A stretch of DNA of 64,000 nucleotides from Powellomyces hirtus (taxonomy: Eukaryota > Chytridiomycota > Chytridiomycetes > Spizellomycetales > Powellomycetaceae): NCBI GenBank assembly GCA_025526995.1, contig JAHLKG010000015.1, positions 558,001 to 622,000 of the forward strand, given 5' to 3'. This document shows, one piece after another, positions 35,923 to 46,108 of the stretch (position 1 is the first letter of the stretch; every line of letters begins with the position of its first letter). A program made the translations under genes and the position numbers. The notes beneath the pieces are model-generated. The model did no database searches. It was not told where the DNA came from and worked only from the letters and a program-made list of their open reading frames with translations.

Positions 35923-38900
35923 GTGGAGGCCTTTACCGTGTGCACCGATACCTTCAAGCGAATTGCTACCTTCAAATTCGAATTGGCCCCTATCGGTCTT
36001 ACTTGCATCTTGGGTCTCCCCTTTTTCGAAGCGATCGGCAATCACTATGTTACTACATCCATTCGTCCCCATCGAATAGAGTTCAAAATGAATGGAAAAG
36101 ACTTTAAAATCATTACGATGCGGGATTACCACTATAAAGAGAAACCCGATTCTTTTGTTCGACATATTTCCAGATATCGACTGAAGCATATCGAACCCGA
36201 GCAGGATCACCCTCGTCAAAGACCATTTCAAGGTCTCTCCTCTGTTACGACTAGAAGATTTAACAAGGAGCTCGCCCGGAATAAATATCTCGAGGTTTTT
36301 GCAATCCATGTTCGCCCTTGTTCATCTGTTAATAACAATTCCACTTCTCCATCGTGGCCAACCTTCCTTGACGAAGTCATGTTGAAATTTCAAGATACTC
36401 TTTTCACCGAACCTGAACATCTTCCTCCGGATAGAGGCGACAATAATTTTCACATCGATCTCTTACCGAATGCACAGCCTGTGTTCCAACAACTACGACC
36501 GTTATCTCAGGAACGCTTGAAAGAACTGCGAACCCAACTGGATCATTTGTTGAAGAAAGGATGGATTCAACATTCCAAATCACCTTGGGGTGCTTCCGTG
36601 GTTTTCGCGGTTAAGAAAAATGGAGGTCTCCGAGTCTGCTGGGATTATCGAGGTCTTAATTCAGTGACCAAACGCGACCGGACGCCGTTGCCGAATCTCC
36701 GGGAAATGCGCGATCGTATTCTAGGCAAACGAGTTTTCTCACTCATAGACCTTAAGGATGCGTACGCTCGCCTTTTGATTGCACCGGAAGACCGTGAGAA
36801 AACAGCCATTTGGACTCGTTTCGGTCTTTTCGAATATGTAGTCATGCCCTTTGGACTATGTAATGCACCCGGCGCTTTTCAACATCTAATGAATCGAATT
36901 TTTGGCGATCTATACGACATTACGGTCATCTGTTACCTTGATGATATTCTCATCTTCTCGGATACTCCGGAACAACACGCGGATCATCTTCTGGAAGTTT
37001 TTACACAATTACAACAGCATGATCTTTATGTTAACATTGGCAAATGCCATTGGGGACAATCGGAAGTTGAATTTTGCGGCCACATGTTCAGCGCTGAAGG
37101 AATGCGAATTTCACCGGATAAAACGAATGCCGTCCGTGATTGGCTGTTACCAACGACAACTCGACATATTCGCCAGTTCCTTGGCCTTTGCAACTACTTC
37201 ATCGATTATATCGAGCATTATGCCGAAATAGCGGCTCCCCTTTCCGCTCTTCAAAGTGTCAAAGCCAATTTTATGTGGACACTGGAACATCAAACTGCAT
37301 TCGAGGCTCTGAAGAAAGCGATCATTTCCGCACCAGTTTTGGCAACGTTTGATCCCGATAATCATATCTACGTTTACACGGACGCATCCGGTTATGCCAC
37401 ATCCGGATGGTTGGGTCAACCTCCTAGTCGACAACCTTTTCCATCGCCATTACCAAAATTAATCACAGAGATGAAAGCTCTTCCTGCTCTCAAGCCTGTC
37501 CTTTTCTTCTCACGCAAGATGTTACCAGCTGAAACTCGCTATCCCGTCCACAAACAAGAACTTTTGGCCTTAGTCAAGTTCCTACGCGGCAATCGATTTT
37601 ACTTGATCAATTGTCCTTTTACCGCTTTTATCGATCGCAAATCTTTTATCCATCTGCAAGAACAACCATATCTCAGTAAACGCCAAGCCGGCTGGGTTGA
37701 ATTGCTTCAAGAGTTCGATTTCAAAGTGGAATATCTACCGGGACGATGGAATACGGTTGCTGACATTCTCTCACGAACACCTGCTTACGCTCCGCGATGC
37801 GTGGATTGCAATAAACGACTACTTGTCTCGACTTTTATCAATGCTGTCCCGCTTCCTTGGCCAACACATACTTTGGAAACAGATTGGGCTTCTCATGTTC
37901 GAAATGACGATTATGCCCAAGAAATTTTCAAGATGCTTGAAGAAACTCCCGAGCATGAACAACCAAGTTGTTACAAACGTTTTTCTCGCTCATCAACGAA
38001 TCCTGACATCCTTATCTATGAGAAAGACCGACTTTACGTACCAGGAACATTACGGCCTCGTATCTTGTTAGAATATCACGATGCCCTACGAAATGGTGGA
38101 CACATGGGAGGAGATGCTACCTATGCAAAATTGCTCCTTCGGTTCTTTTGGCCTAAAATGCAACATGACGTCCGAAGCTTTATTCGAACTTGTCAGAAAT
38201 GCCGAGCTTTCGCACCCCCTCGCAAAAACGGTTTCCTTCGACCATTGCCAATTCCAAATTCCATCCATCACACGCAAGGATTCGATCTGTTCTCTTTACC
38301 AGACTTGAAAGCAATTTCAAGCACACCACAATGCTTGTGTGTTATTGACTATGTTAGCCAACGCGTGCATCTGGTCGAAGTCGAAGGTCCTCTATCTTCA
38401 AAGCAGTTAGCCCATTTATATTTGAGCAGAATATGGAAGCATACGGGGACACCTGCACTATTCATCTCAGATCGAGAAACACGTGCGCTTGCCGAATTTT
38501 TCGAAGCGTTTGTTGCTCTATTAGGGACCAAACACGAGTTCTCTACAGCTCGACACCAACAGATGGACGGACGTTGCGAGCGAGCCATTCAAACCACTAA
38601 ATCCATTATGCGAAAATATCTGGATTACTCCGGCGAAAACTGGAAACAATGGCTTCCGTTAGTTGAATTTGCTATCAACTCGACTCCCCGTCGACTCCTT
38701 AATGGTCTTACACCATATGAAGTTGAACTTGGTCGAACACCACAACCACCGGGATGGACTATTGCCCCTCATCTCCTTGATGCAATGACAGTACCAAAAC
38801 GTAACGATATTATTCGAATGCGAACTGCGGCTGCGGAAATCACTCGAATTGTTCAGCAATTACTTCGTGATGCACAAGATCGATATGAATTACGATTTAA

Positions 38901-39441
38901 TGTCGGTCAAAATCCCATTTCTTTCTCCATTGGAGATCTAGTCGACTTGAACCGTACTGATCTCACCGTTGAATTCTACGACATCAAACCAAGCAAATTG
39001 CTCCCTAAATGGATAGGTCCATTCCGCGTCACTGAAAAAGGACCGCACCCTGATACATACCGATTGGATCTAGAAGGCACTGTCATTGGTAATATCCGGC
39101 CATATTTTCATGTCAACATTGTACAACCTCACGTCGATGAAAATGCTCGACCCACAACGATCTACGAAGACAATCAGTCATGCATCTCGTTGGCAATGAA
39201 CCCCGTGCATCACGCCCGTACCAAACACATCGACATTCAACATCACTTCATCCGTGATCACATTGACAAGGGGATTCATCTGGAGTACTTACCCACCACT
39301 GAAATGGTCGCCGACTCACTTACGAAGCCCTTACCGGCCCCGGCATTTAAATACCATTGCAAAAGCATGTGCATCAAGCACTACAATAACACCATCATGC
39401 CAATAACGAAAACGTCCATGACGGAGCTCCTGAATGAGTAA
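35923..39441 (+). CDS. pol: Element B chimeric polyprotein: Gypsy pol fused to Copia RNase H tail
   Basis: An open frame of 1,172 codons. The first codon given is GTG; the frame is open back into the A LTR and no true start remains. Domains: protease C-terminus (1-55, active site missing), RT (about 185-350, YLDD at 338-341), RNase H (YVYTDASGYA onward), integrase zinc finger (H-H-C-C about 719-762), and integrase core with Asp in GFDLF, Asp in ISDRE and Glu in CERAIQT (about 787, 849, 885). A GPF module lies near 1031. From about residue 1077 the sequence becomes Copia RNase H C-terminus (TIYEDNQSC, HARTKHIDIQHHF, EMVADSLTKPL). A chromodomain is absent. Gag is missing, so it cannot be autonomous. 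Units 1 and 2 carry the same frame with one stop. Confidence 0.9.
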   Translation: MEAFTVCTDTFKRIATFKFELAPIGLTCILGLPFFEAIGNHYVTTSIRPHRIEFKMNGKDFKIITMRDYHYKEKPDSFVRHISRYRLKHIEPEQDHPRQRPFQGLSSVTTRRFNKELARNKYLEVFAIHVRPCSSVNNNSTSPSWPTFLDEVMLKFQDTLFTEPEHLPPDRGDNNFHIDLLPNAQPVFQQLRPLSQERLKELRTQLDHLLKKGWIQHSKSPWGASVVFAVKKNGGLRVCWDYRGLNSVTKRDRTPLPNLREMRDRILGKRVFSLIDLKDAYARLLIAPEDREKTAIWTRFGLFEYVVMPFGLCNAPGAFQHLMNRIFGDLYDITVICYLDDILIFSDTPEQHADHLLEVFTQLQQHDLYVNIGKCHWGQSEVEFCGHMFSAEGMRISPDKTNAVRDWLLPTTTRHIRQFLGLCNYFIDYIEHYAEIAAPLSALQSVKANFMWTLEHQTAFEALKKAIISAPVLATFDPDNHIYVYTDASGYATSGWLGQPPSRQPFPSPLPKLITEMKALPALKPVLFFSRKMLPAETRYPVHKQELLALVKFLRGNRFYLINCPFTAFIDRKSFIHLQEQPYLSKRQAGWVELLQEFDFKVEYLPGRWNTVADILSRTPAYAPRCVDCNKRLLVSTFINAVPLPWPTHTLETDWASHVRNDDYAQEIFKMLEETPEHEQPSCYKRFSRSSTNPDILIYEKDRLYVPGTLRPRILLEYHDALRNGGHMGGDATYAKLLLRFFWPKMQHDVRSFIRTCQKCRAFAPPRKNGFLRPLPIPNSIHHTQGFDLFSLPDLKAISSTPQCLCVIDYVSQRVHLVEVEGPLSSKQLAHLYLSRIWKHTGTPALFISDRETRALAEFFEAFVALLGTKHEFSTARHQQMDGRCERAIQTTKSIMRKYLDYSGENWKQWLPLVEFAINSTPRRLLNGLTPYEVELGRTPQPPGWTIAPHLLDAMTVPKRNDIIRMRTAAAEITRIVQQLLRDAQDRYELRFNVGQNPISFSIGDLVDLNRTDLTVEFYDIKPSKLLPKWIGPFRVTEKGPHPDTYRLDLEGTVIGNIRPYFHVNIVQPHVDENARPTTIYEDNQSCISLAMNPVHHARTKHIDIQHHFIRDHIDKGIHLEYLPTTEMVADSLTKPLPAPAFKYHCKSMCIKHYNNTIMPITKTSMTELLNE
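39151..39441 (+). other. Copia-type RNase H tail of the B fusion
   Basis: About 95 codons with hallmarks of the Copia RNase H C-terminus: DNQSC with its catalytic-type Asp, the HARTKHIDI block, and ADSLTKPL. It follows Gypsy integrase sequence in frame, and the junction falls near 39140-39155. Past the stop, beyond the A element, the sequence resumes at 51704 with a purine tract and an LTR-like start. The Copia-derived segment therefore includes the 3' end of that donor. Confidence 0.8.
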
Positions 39442-39456
39442 AATCCCTTCACCACG

Positions 39457-39734
39457 TGTCGGGGAAACCTCATATTCTTATACTTCTTCGTGACTTTCTG
39501 ATTACGTTATACGCGATCCTTTGTTCGGGCTGGCCACCCATTCATCGGTGATACACATGACTCCTGACTCATAGGCAATAAAGCGCCTTGCGGATAAATT
39601 ATGTGTGCGCCACCCTGACACGCATTATATAAAGCTGTCAGCCGCTGGTCGCCTTTTCCGCTCGTTACCTTACAACACACGATAATACACACTATTTATT
39701 ACTACCAACTATCAAAGCTTCCTTTGACGTTACA
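39457..39734 (+). repeat. Element A 5' LTR (plus), unit 3
   Basis: A 278-bp LTR that keeps the original TGTCGGGG start. The primer binding site TGGTAGCACC follows at 39735. Confidence 0.95.
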
Positions 39735-39789
39735 TGGTAGCACCACTCCACACTAGCACCATCAACCACGATCACTCCAATCGAACAAC

Positions 39790-39932
39790 ATGCCCCCTGC
39801 ACTTACTCCCGCTGTACAAGCTGCTATTGTTACCGCCGTCACCGCCGGCGTTATTGCCGCTGCTTCTGTAGTAGCTGCTGCAGCTCCTGCTCGTCCTAAC
39901 CGAGCTAAGACCCTTCTCGACGCACAAAAAGC
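39790..39932 (+). pseudogene. gag: Element A (plus) gag, first part, cut by C
   Basis: These 143 bases of gag coding sequence end at the insertion site. The last five bases, AAAGC (39928-39932), are the left copy of the target duplication. The right copy is AAGGC at 46109-46113. Counting one duplication copy, the two parts add up to 1,362 bases, exactly the length of intact A gag. Confidence 0.93.
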
Positions 39933-40171
39933 TGTTAGCACGTACAGACTCTGTCATCGAGTCACAACTGCGCCATCGCAGGGCGTATCACGCGATCACG
40001 TGAACCCACGTGATCAACTCCGATATAAGTAGTTTTCCTTCCATACTTAATATATCGGTGGGACTTTTCTCTTTTTCTCCAATAGAGCGGGATTAAGTTA
40101 CTTCGTTGTTCTGCTCAGTCAACTACCCCAAAGCTTCCTCAACCATCTACCCAGATACTCTCAGACCAACA
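39933..40171 (+). repeat. Copia C 5' LTR, copy 3
   Basis: A 239-bp LTR, TGTTAGCACG to AGACCAACA, containing the paired CACGTG boxes and the TATAAGTAG box. Confidence 0.95.
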
Positions 40172-40185
40172 GGTTATGAGCCCTG
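40172..40185 (+). other. Copia C primer binding site (initiator tRNA anticodon arm)
   Basis: GGTTATGAGCCCTG starts right after the LTR. It is the exact complement of the anticodon-loop segment CAGGGCTCATAACC of yeast initiator Met tRNA. Drosophila copia and yeast Ty5 are known to use such a half-tRNA primer. The ATG inside the site (40176) is also the first in-frame start codon of gag-pol. Confidence 0.85.
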
Positions 40186-43115
40186 AAATGGTAGGCAACG
40201 AAACGAGCCCCCGGTACACTCGTAGTATGTTAGGACGCCTAATGGGTCGACAGACCCCAGGGTCCAATACGCTACAACGAGCCGTAGAACATGCCGCTAA
40301 GAAAAGCGCACGAGTGCCTGGTGAATGGACATCACCAAGCAATGGGGGGAAATCTGTCAGTAACAATACACTGGCAGAGCCAACGCCTTTGAGTGTCAAC
40401 GCCAACGAGGGCGACGACGCATTGGAAGGGCGTACCCGAAACATCGACCGACACGATGGCAAGGTCGATACCCGTCCCCTATCAAGCAGTACGGATGATC
40501 ACAGAACAATCAACTACAGTACTCCAGCGGCATTCCCAAGTGGGGAATCAGCGAACACCGTGCACGTCCGCCCGCGTGAGGCGGACGTGGATAGGATAGA
40601 TTGGCTTGAGAATTCTCTAGCCCAACTAACGGAAATGCTCCAAATGAAATGGCGCATGGATCAGGATGTGAACGTCCCGATCAACCCTCAGGTACGTACG
40701 GCGCAACGGCGCGTACGAACACCATCACCCACTCGCAACGACGGGTTCGCTGCACCGTGGACAGAGTACAATCAGGAGATTGGAGCTCAACAGGAATACC
40801 AACGTTCTCCAATCGAACGCCGCCCTACATCACCGACATCGAGCATACACAGCGTGACGACCAAAATCGTCAACAGTCGAGGTGCAAAGGCTTTCGTGGA
40901 TGGAACGCTGAAAGATATTGGATCTTACAACGGGGAAGCCAATATGGTCAAACTTCAAACGTTCATCGACAAGATTGTGACAGTTGTGAAGTACGAAATG
41001 GTTCCGCCCGAGTTTCTCGTAGATTTTGTGGCTACGAAACTCACAGGATGGGCATACACTTGGTGGCAGTCGCTCTCCCCAAGTAAAAGGAACGAAATTA
41101 CGACGTGGCATGACTTTGAAGACGTTGATTCAGGCAGAACCAATACCGGTCTCAGGTCCACCCTTCTGGCGCGTTTCGCGCCACGAAACCACACTAGGGA
41201 TTCGCTGCAGAAATTACGGGAATTGCGTCCCAAAGGCCGCATGGATGAGTACATCACTCAGTTCAACATGCTGGCATTTTCTCTGCCGAAGACACCGGAT
41301 TACGTCCTTCAGGATTACTTCATCAACGCGCTAACACCAGACCTTGCGGCCTTGGTTCAGGCTAATGAAGAAAACATAACTGATTTGAGCAGTTTACAGG
41401 CCGCTGCATCCAGGATCGCCGCCAACATGGCTAAGAAACCCAGCGGGACCTCAACGGATACGCGACCAGGTGCCGCACACACTGACGCCTCTAAGAAACA
41501 AAAGGGTGGCAAGACCCACGGGGAGAAGTCAACGAACGGCAAGAAGGACCAGGAATCCACTCCATCAAACAAAGGTCAACAATCACAAAAGTCGGGTTGT
41601 TGGGCCTGTGGAGACCCTAAACACCGGACACAGGAGTGCAAAGTGTTAAAGAAGTTCAAATCCGAGATGGAGAAGAACAAGACGAAGCAGTCGTCTGATG
41701 GTGCTGTTAGCACAAATGCTGTGGAAGCATTACACGTCTGGGTCCGCCAAGAACAACCGTATGAAGCCCTCATCGACTCTGGCGCTACGGACCACATGAC
41801 ACCTTACAAAGCGACCTTAGATCACTCAACCGTGTACAGTGATGTCAGAGCTGTTATGCTTGCTGACAAAACATCACTACCCTCTACAGTTCGAGGTACG
41901 GTACGAGTAGAAGTTAACGACTATCCGAATCCGCTCGAGTTGGGCGGAGTCTTGCATGTGCCAGGATTACGACGAGATCTCGTATCGGTAGCAAAATGCA
42001 ACGATCAAGGCGTTGACGTGCTCTTCAAGTCGAATGGAGCCGTCATTTTCACGCGAGACGGCAAAGAAATCGCCAAAGGCGTACGCCACAACAACGCGTA
42101 TTACCTGCAAGGTACGCTGCTGTCTGAAAGTCTGTGCTCAGATTCAGAAGCATGCACTGTCGAAGTCTCTCCTACACTCGCTCATGCTCGTCTTGGACAC
42201 GTTGGCAAACACGTCCTGGAGAAGATGGCATCGGTTACGGACGGTTGGTCCGTAGTGGGGGATCTAAGTGACTTCAAAGATTGTGAAGCCTGCGTGTTAG
42301 GAAAAGCCGCTCGTCTTCCATTCTCCCCTGGTAACGTTGAAACCAGGGAGATCTGTGAGCTGATTCATTCAGACCTACAAGGACCATTTCGCATCCCTGG
42401 TTACGAAGGATCACGCTATTCGCTGGAGTTCATTGAACACACATCCAGATACGTGACTGTTTTCCCTATTCCTTCAAAGGACTCAGCAGTCATACTCGAC
42501 AAGTTTCTCATCTACAAGGCTTGGATTGAGAAACAGACTGACCGACAAATCAAGATCCTACGTACGGATCGAGGCACCGAATACTTTGGCGAGGTTCTAG
42601 AGTACCTATTCAAAAATGGTATCACCCATCAAAAGTCCGCGGCCTATTCGAGTCAGCAAAACGGGATTGCCGAACGATGGCATCGCACGGCGCTGGACAG
42701 GGTCCGCGCCACCTTCGCGGATACAAAACTACCTCGAAGATTCTGGCCTGCTTTACTGGTAGCGGCTGGATACATCTATTCCCTTACGTACAACCGCATC
42801 AACAAGAAGACGCCGCATGAAATACTGTTTGGCCGGCGTCCTGATGTCGCCCATCTCCGGCGTATCGGTTGCGTGGCGTATTCTGTCCTAACGAGCAAAG
42901 GACGCGATAAAATGGGGAATCGAGCAAAGAAGGCTTACTTGGTAGGCTATGCTCAACCCTCAGGTACCAAGGGGTATCTGGTTTGGGATCCTATCACTGA
43001 CAAGGTCGAAGTGTCACGAGACGTGATCTTCAAAGAAGACTTGGGGCTCGAACCCAAATATCAGCAGGATCCAGCACATCTTGACCTTCTAGATGAGGAG
43101 AGTCAGGAGGATGAC

Positions 43116-43271
43116 GTCGAATACACCGTGGAGGCGATTATCGACGAGCGCCGCAGTAAGGTGCACACAAAAGAGTACTTGGTTAAGTGGGAGGGATATC
43201 AAGAACCTACTTGGGAGTCCCGACTTTCACTACTCGATACTACCGCATTGGATGACTGGGAGAATCGAGTT
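43116..43271 (+). other. Chromodomain inside Copia polyprotein
   Basis: The segment EYTVEAIIDERRSK, YLVKWEGY, PTWES and a C-terminal helix DDWENRV aligns with the chromodomain family. The three aromatic cage positions are filled by Tyr, Trp and Tyr. It lies after the integrase catalytic core and before RT, which is the same place relative to integrase as in Gypsy chromoviruses. Chromodomains bind methylated H3 tails, and in chromoviruses they direct integration to heterochromatin. Confidence 0.88.
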
Positions 43272-45063
43272 GCCGCGTACGATGTTGGCACACGACGAAA
43301 TGACCCCATTGCTGCATACGCCGCCCGCACGCGGACTCAAGCAACGATCAACGAAGACGCCATGACATGGAAGCAAGCGATGAAAACCCCTCAGAAGGAG
43401 GGATTTCTCAAGGCTGCACGCATTGAGTACCAATCCCTGGTCGACAACGGTACATGGGAGCTCACTAAGCGTCCACGTCACAAGCGTGTGATCGGAACAA
43501 CATGGGTCTTTCGAACGAAGGTCAATCCCGATGGCACCTTTAACAAGTTCAAAGCCAGAGCAGTGGCTCAAGGCTTCTCTCAACAACCCGGTCGCGACTT
43601 TGGTGACACATACTCACCTACGCTACCATTCACAGCGCTACGCCTCTTCTTGGCGTATTGTGTTCAGCACGGGCTGGACATCCACAGTATAGACGCTGTC
43701 ACCGCCTTCCTTAACAGTGATATTGATAAGGATATCTATATCGAGCAGTTTGAGGGATTCGAAGATCCGGATCACCCCAAAGGCGATTGGGTCCTGAAGC
43801 TACTGCAAGCTCTCTACGGCCTGAAGCAATCACCTCTTCTTTGGTATGAGACCTTGAAGACTGCACTGTTAAAGCTCGGCTACAAAGCGGTTTCTGTATG
43901 CCCGTGTATCTTTTTCAAGTACGTGACAGATGACCGTACACCTCCGTCGAACGACAACTTGGTCCTTATTCTCGTCTTCATCGACAATCTGCTTATTGCA
44001 GCGAAGGATCCGGAGATACTGGCGAACAGCAAAATGGATCTACATTCGAAGTTTAAGTTTACGGAACAAGGTTGCGTAACCAGTCACCTTGGTCTCGTCT
44101 ACAAATATGACTTCGACTCTCCTGTTCGTACCCTCAAAATCTCAAATGTCAAGTACATCGACGACGCTCTTGCACAATTCGGCATGAGCGACTGCCATCC
44201 TGTCTCCACCCCGTATGCCGTGTCAGCGCGTAACCAACAACCGGAGGATTCCACCCCATTCACGAATCTCAAAATGTATCAGGAAGCAGTGGGGGTCCTC
44301 ACTTGGGCCTCCATCACATGGCGATGGGATATCGCCACTGCAGTCGGTTACGTTGCGCGCCGCGTGGCCGCACCTACCAACTCCGACTGGAACAATGTTA
44401 AGCGCATTTTCCGCTATTTGAAGGGTACCCGCGATTATGCCCTCAAGCTTACATCCGAAAGAAATGATCCGCGTGGCCTACGCGTATACACGGATGCGGA
44501 CTATGCAGGAGAACTCACCGACCGGATGTCCACTACAGGTATTTTGGCCCTTTACAATGGGTTTCCTGTTCTGTGGAAAAGCAGCAAGCAGAAGTGCACC
44601 GCCCAAAGTACGACCGAAGCGGAGTATATAGCTGCCAGTACCGGCCACAACGAAGCCAAATGGCTACGCCAACTCTTGGCGGAAGTTTTGGGACCTCAAC
44701 CGGATTACAAATCTTGACCGGTCCCTCTCCATGTCGATAATCAGAGCGCCGGGGCCTTGATTCAGTCTAAGGCTATCAACCAACGCACCAAACACATCGA
44801 CGTTTGGTACCACGCTATACGCGATTCGTTCGCGAAGCAGATTATCGAAATCATCGACACCATTACGGAAGATCAATTGGCCGACATCTTTACGAAGCCT
44901 TTCCCAGCCGTGAAACATAAGGACACTGTCCTGAGGATTACGAATGGGACTCATATATTTGATGAAAGAATACGCAATGAGGGCGCGCCTACGGAAGCAC
45001 ACCGAGCCCAAGTGTTACTCGCTGAATGTCAGGAGAATTACTCACACGGGCTTACCTTGGCAT

Positions 45064-45687
45064 CTACACCGCAATGGCGGAACCCGAAGCCATGCCCCCC
45101 AAGGAGGATGGGCCTGCCCCTCCTCCATCATCCTCATCGCTTGAGGGTGAGCGTCGGCTTGGAGAGATCGGTGATCCCTCCAACTCCTCGGCTGCCCCCT
45201 CCTCCTCCTCCTGTTCCTCATCATTATACGGAGCTTCCCGCTCCAGGATGTCCCACATCCTCTTCACCTCCGCTGCAGACTTCTTGTCCGCAGTCTTCTT
45301 CTTCGCCTGGGCTGTACCCTCGCCCTTCCCAACCGCCAGCTTCCGGCTCCGCCGGTCCTCTAGTATGGACCTCAGTCCATCAAGCGTCCCGGTCGCCCGT
45401 GCGCGACCAAGAGGCGTACCAGACCTTGCCCGGTCCTTCACCCGGTCTTTCGCCTGCTCGATGTGACGTTCAAGGACCCCTTGACGGTCCTTGCGGTGGA
45501 ACTGTCGGGCATGCGCTGCCGACATTGTCCGAATCTCCGCTCGGGACAACCCCGCAGCGGGTGCGCCTCCCTGTGGCGCAGAGGGCACCACTGACAACGG
45601 CACAGCAGGAGCTGTGGTCGTCGCAGGAGCAGTTGCCGGCGGTCCCGTCTTTCTCGCCGTCTGCTTCGCTTTGCCCGAACCTGACAA
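45064..45687 (-). CDS. Antisense ORF of Copia C, copy 3 (207 aa)
   Basis: It has the same length as in copies 1 and 2. About fifteen to twenty residues are changed, mostly in the linker and the acidic/Ser-rich tail, and KQTARK is unchanged. The length is kept although this part of the C element has collected many substitutions. It lies in the reverse direction relative to gag-pol, so it would need a promoter in or near the 3' LTR reading leftward. Product unknown. Confidence 0.55.
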   Translation of the reverse strand: MSGSGKAKQTARKTGPPATAPATTTAPAVPLSVVPSAPQGGAPAAGLSRAEIRTMSAAHARQFHRKDRQGVLERHIEQAKDRVKDRARSGTPLGRARATGTLDGLRSILEDRRSRKLAVGKGEGTAQAKKKTADKKSAAEVKRMWDILEREAPYNDEEQEEEEGAAEELEGSPISPSRRSPSSDEDDGGGAGPSSLGGMASGSAIAV

Positions 45688-45707
45688 CTACACCGGCACA
45701 TAGTTAG

Positions 45708-45869
45708 AGCTTACGCCTCATTTGCGCGGATCTCATAGACGTACCCTAGCCATTCCTCGTATTCTTCAAAATGTAATAAATGGGGGTGTTTGGGGGTGTG
45801 CGCGGGGCTGTGTAGTAAAAGTAGATAGAGCAACTCTCTCACTGCCAGACTGACAGGTCTGAGTGGGGG
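45708..45869 (+). other. Copia C 3' untranslated region and purine tract, copy 3
   Basis: Non-coding sequence with an AATAAATGGGGG stretch and a G/T-rich run, ending in GAGTGGGGG immediately before the 3' LTR. No ORF is supported here. Confidence 0.6.
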
Positions 45870-46108
45870 TGTTAGCACGTACAGACTCTGTCATCGAGTC
45901 ACAACTGCGCCATCGCAGGGCGTATCACACGATCACGTGAACCCACGTGATCAACTCCGATATAAGTAGTTTTCCTTCCATACTTAATATATCGGTGGGA
46001 CTTTTCTCTTTTTCTCCAATAGAGCGGGATTAAGTTACTTTGTTGTTCTGCTCAGTCAACTACCCTAAAGCTTCCTCAACCATCTACCCAGATACTCTCA
46101 GACCAACA
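45870..46108 (+). repeat. Copia C 3' LTR, copy 3
   Basis: A 239-bp LTR, close to its 5' partner. It lacks the variant bases that mark the 3' LTRs of copies 1 and 2. AAGGC and the rest of A gag follow. Confidence 0.95.

Larger units (their letters stand above)
40176..45707 (+). pseudogene. gag-pol: Copia C gag-pol with chromodomain, copy 3, one stop
   Basis: A single frame broken only by TGA at 44715-44717 (CGA in copies 1 and 2). Domains by residue: a Gag region resembling the Gypsy Gag family (about 253-425), CCHC knuckle CWACGDPKHRTQEC (475-488), protease DSGA (Asp 534), integrase zinc region (LGH about 670 to CEAC), and integrase core D733, D798, E833 (35 residues between the last two). 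A chromodomain lies at 981-1031. RT (about 1060-1300) has the active site changed to FIDN (1268-1271). RNase H is cut by the stop at codon 1514. The frame then continues to 45707 as a Pro-rich read-through of the antisense ORF region. The PR-IN-RT-RH order is that of Copia. Confidence 0.92.
1..46108. repeat. Tandem triplication, unit about 15.6 kb
   Basis: The same order of elements occurs three times head to tail: A (minus), B pol (plus), A LTR and gag start (plus), C (plus). Equivalent points in units 1 and 2 lie 15,596 bp apart (A gag ends at 3070 and 18666). Units 2 and 3 are offset by 15,556 bp (18666 and 34222). The 40-bp difference comes from small indels in the unit 2 copy of A. Units 1 and 2 are almost identical and share two private lesions, a stop in B and a 1-bp deletion in C. 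Unit 3 lacks both, so it separated first. Unit 1 is cut by the window start. Each unit boundary falls at the right end of a C element. Confidence 0.93.
39933..46108 (+). mobile_element. Copia element C, copy 3 (clean insertion)
   Basis: A 6,176-bp element with 239-bp LTRs that differ at about three positions. It has matching flanks (AAAGC and AAGGC, one mismatch) and one gag-pol frame with a single stop. It is the only C copy here with a target duplication and is therefore the reference for the family. Confidence 0.94.
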
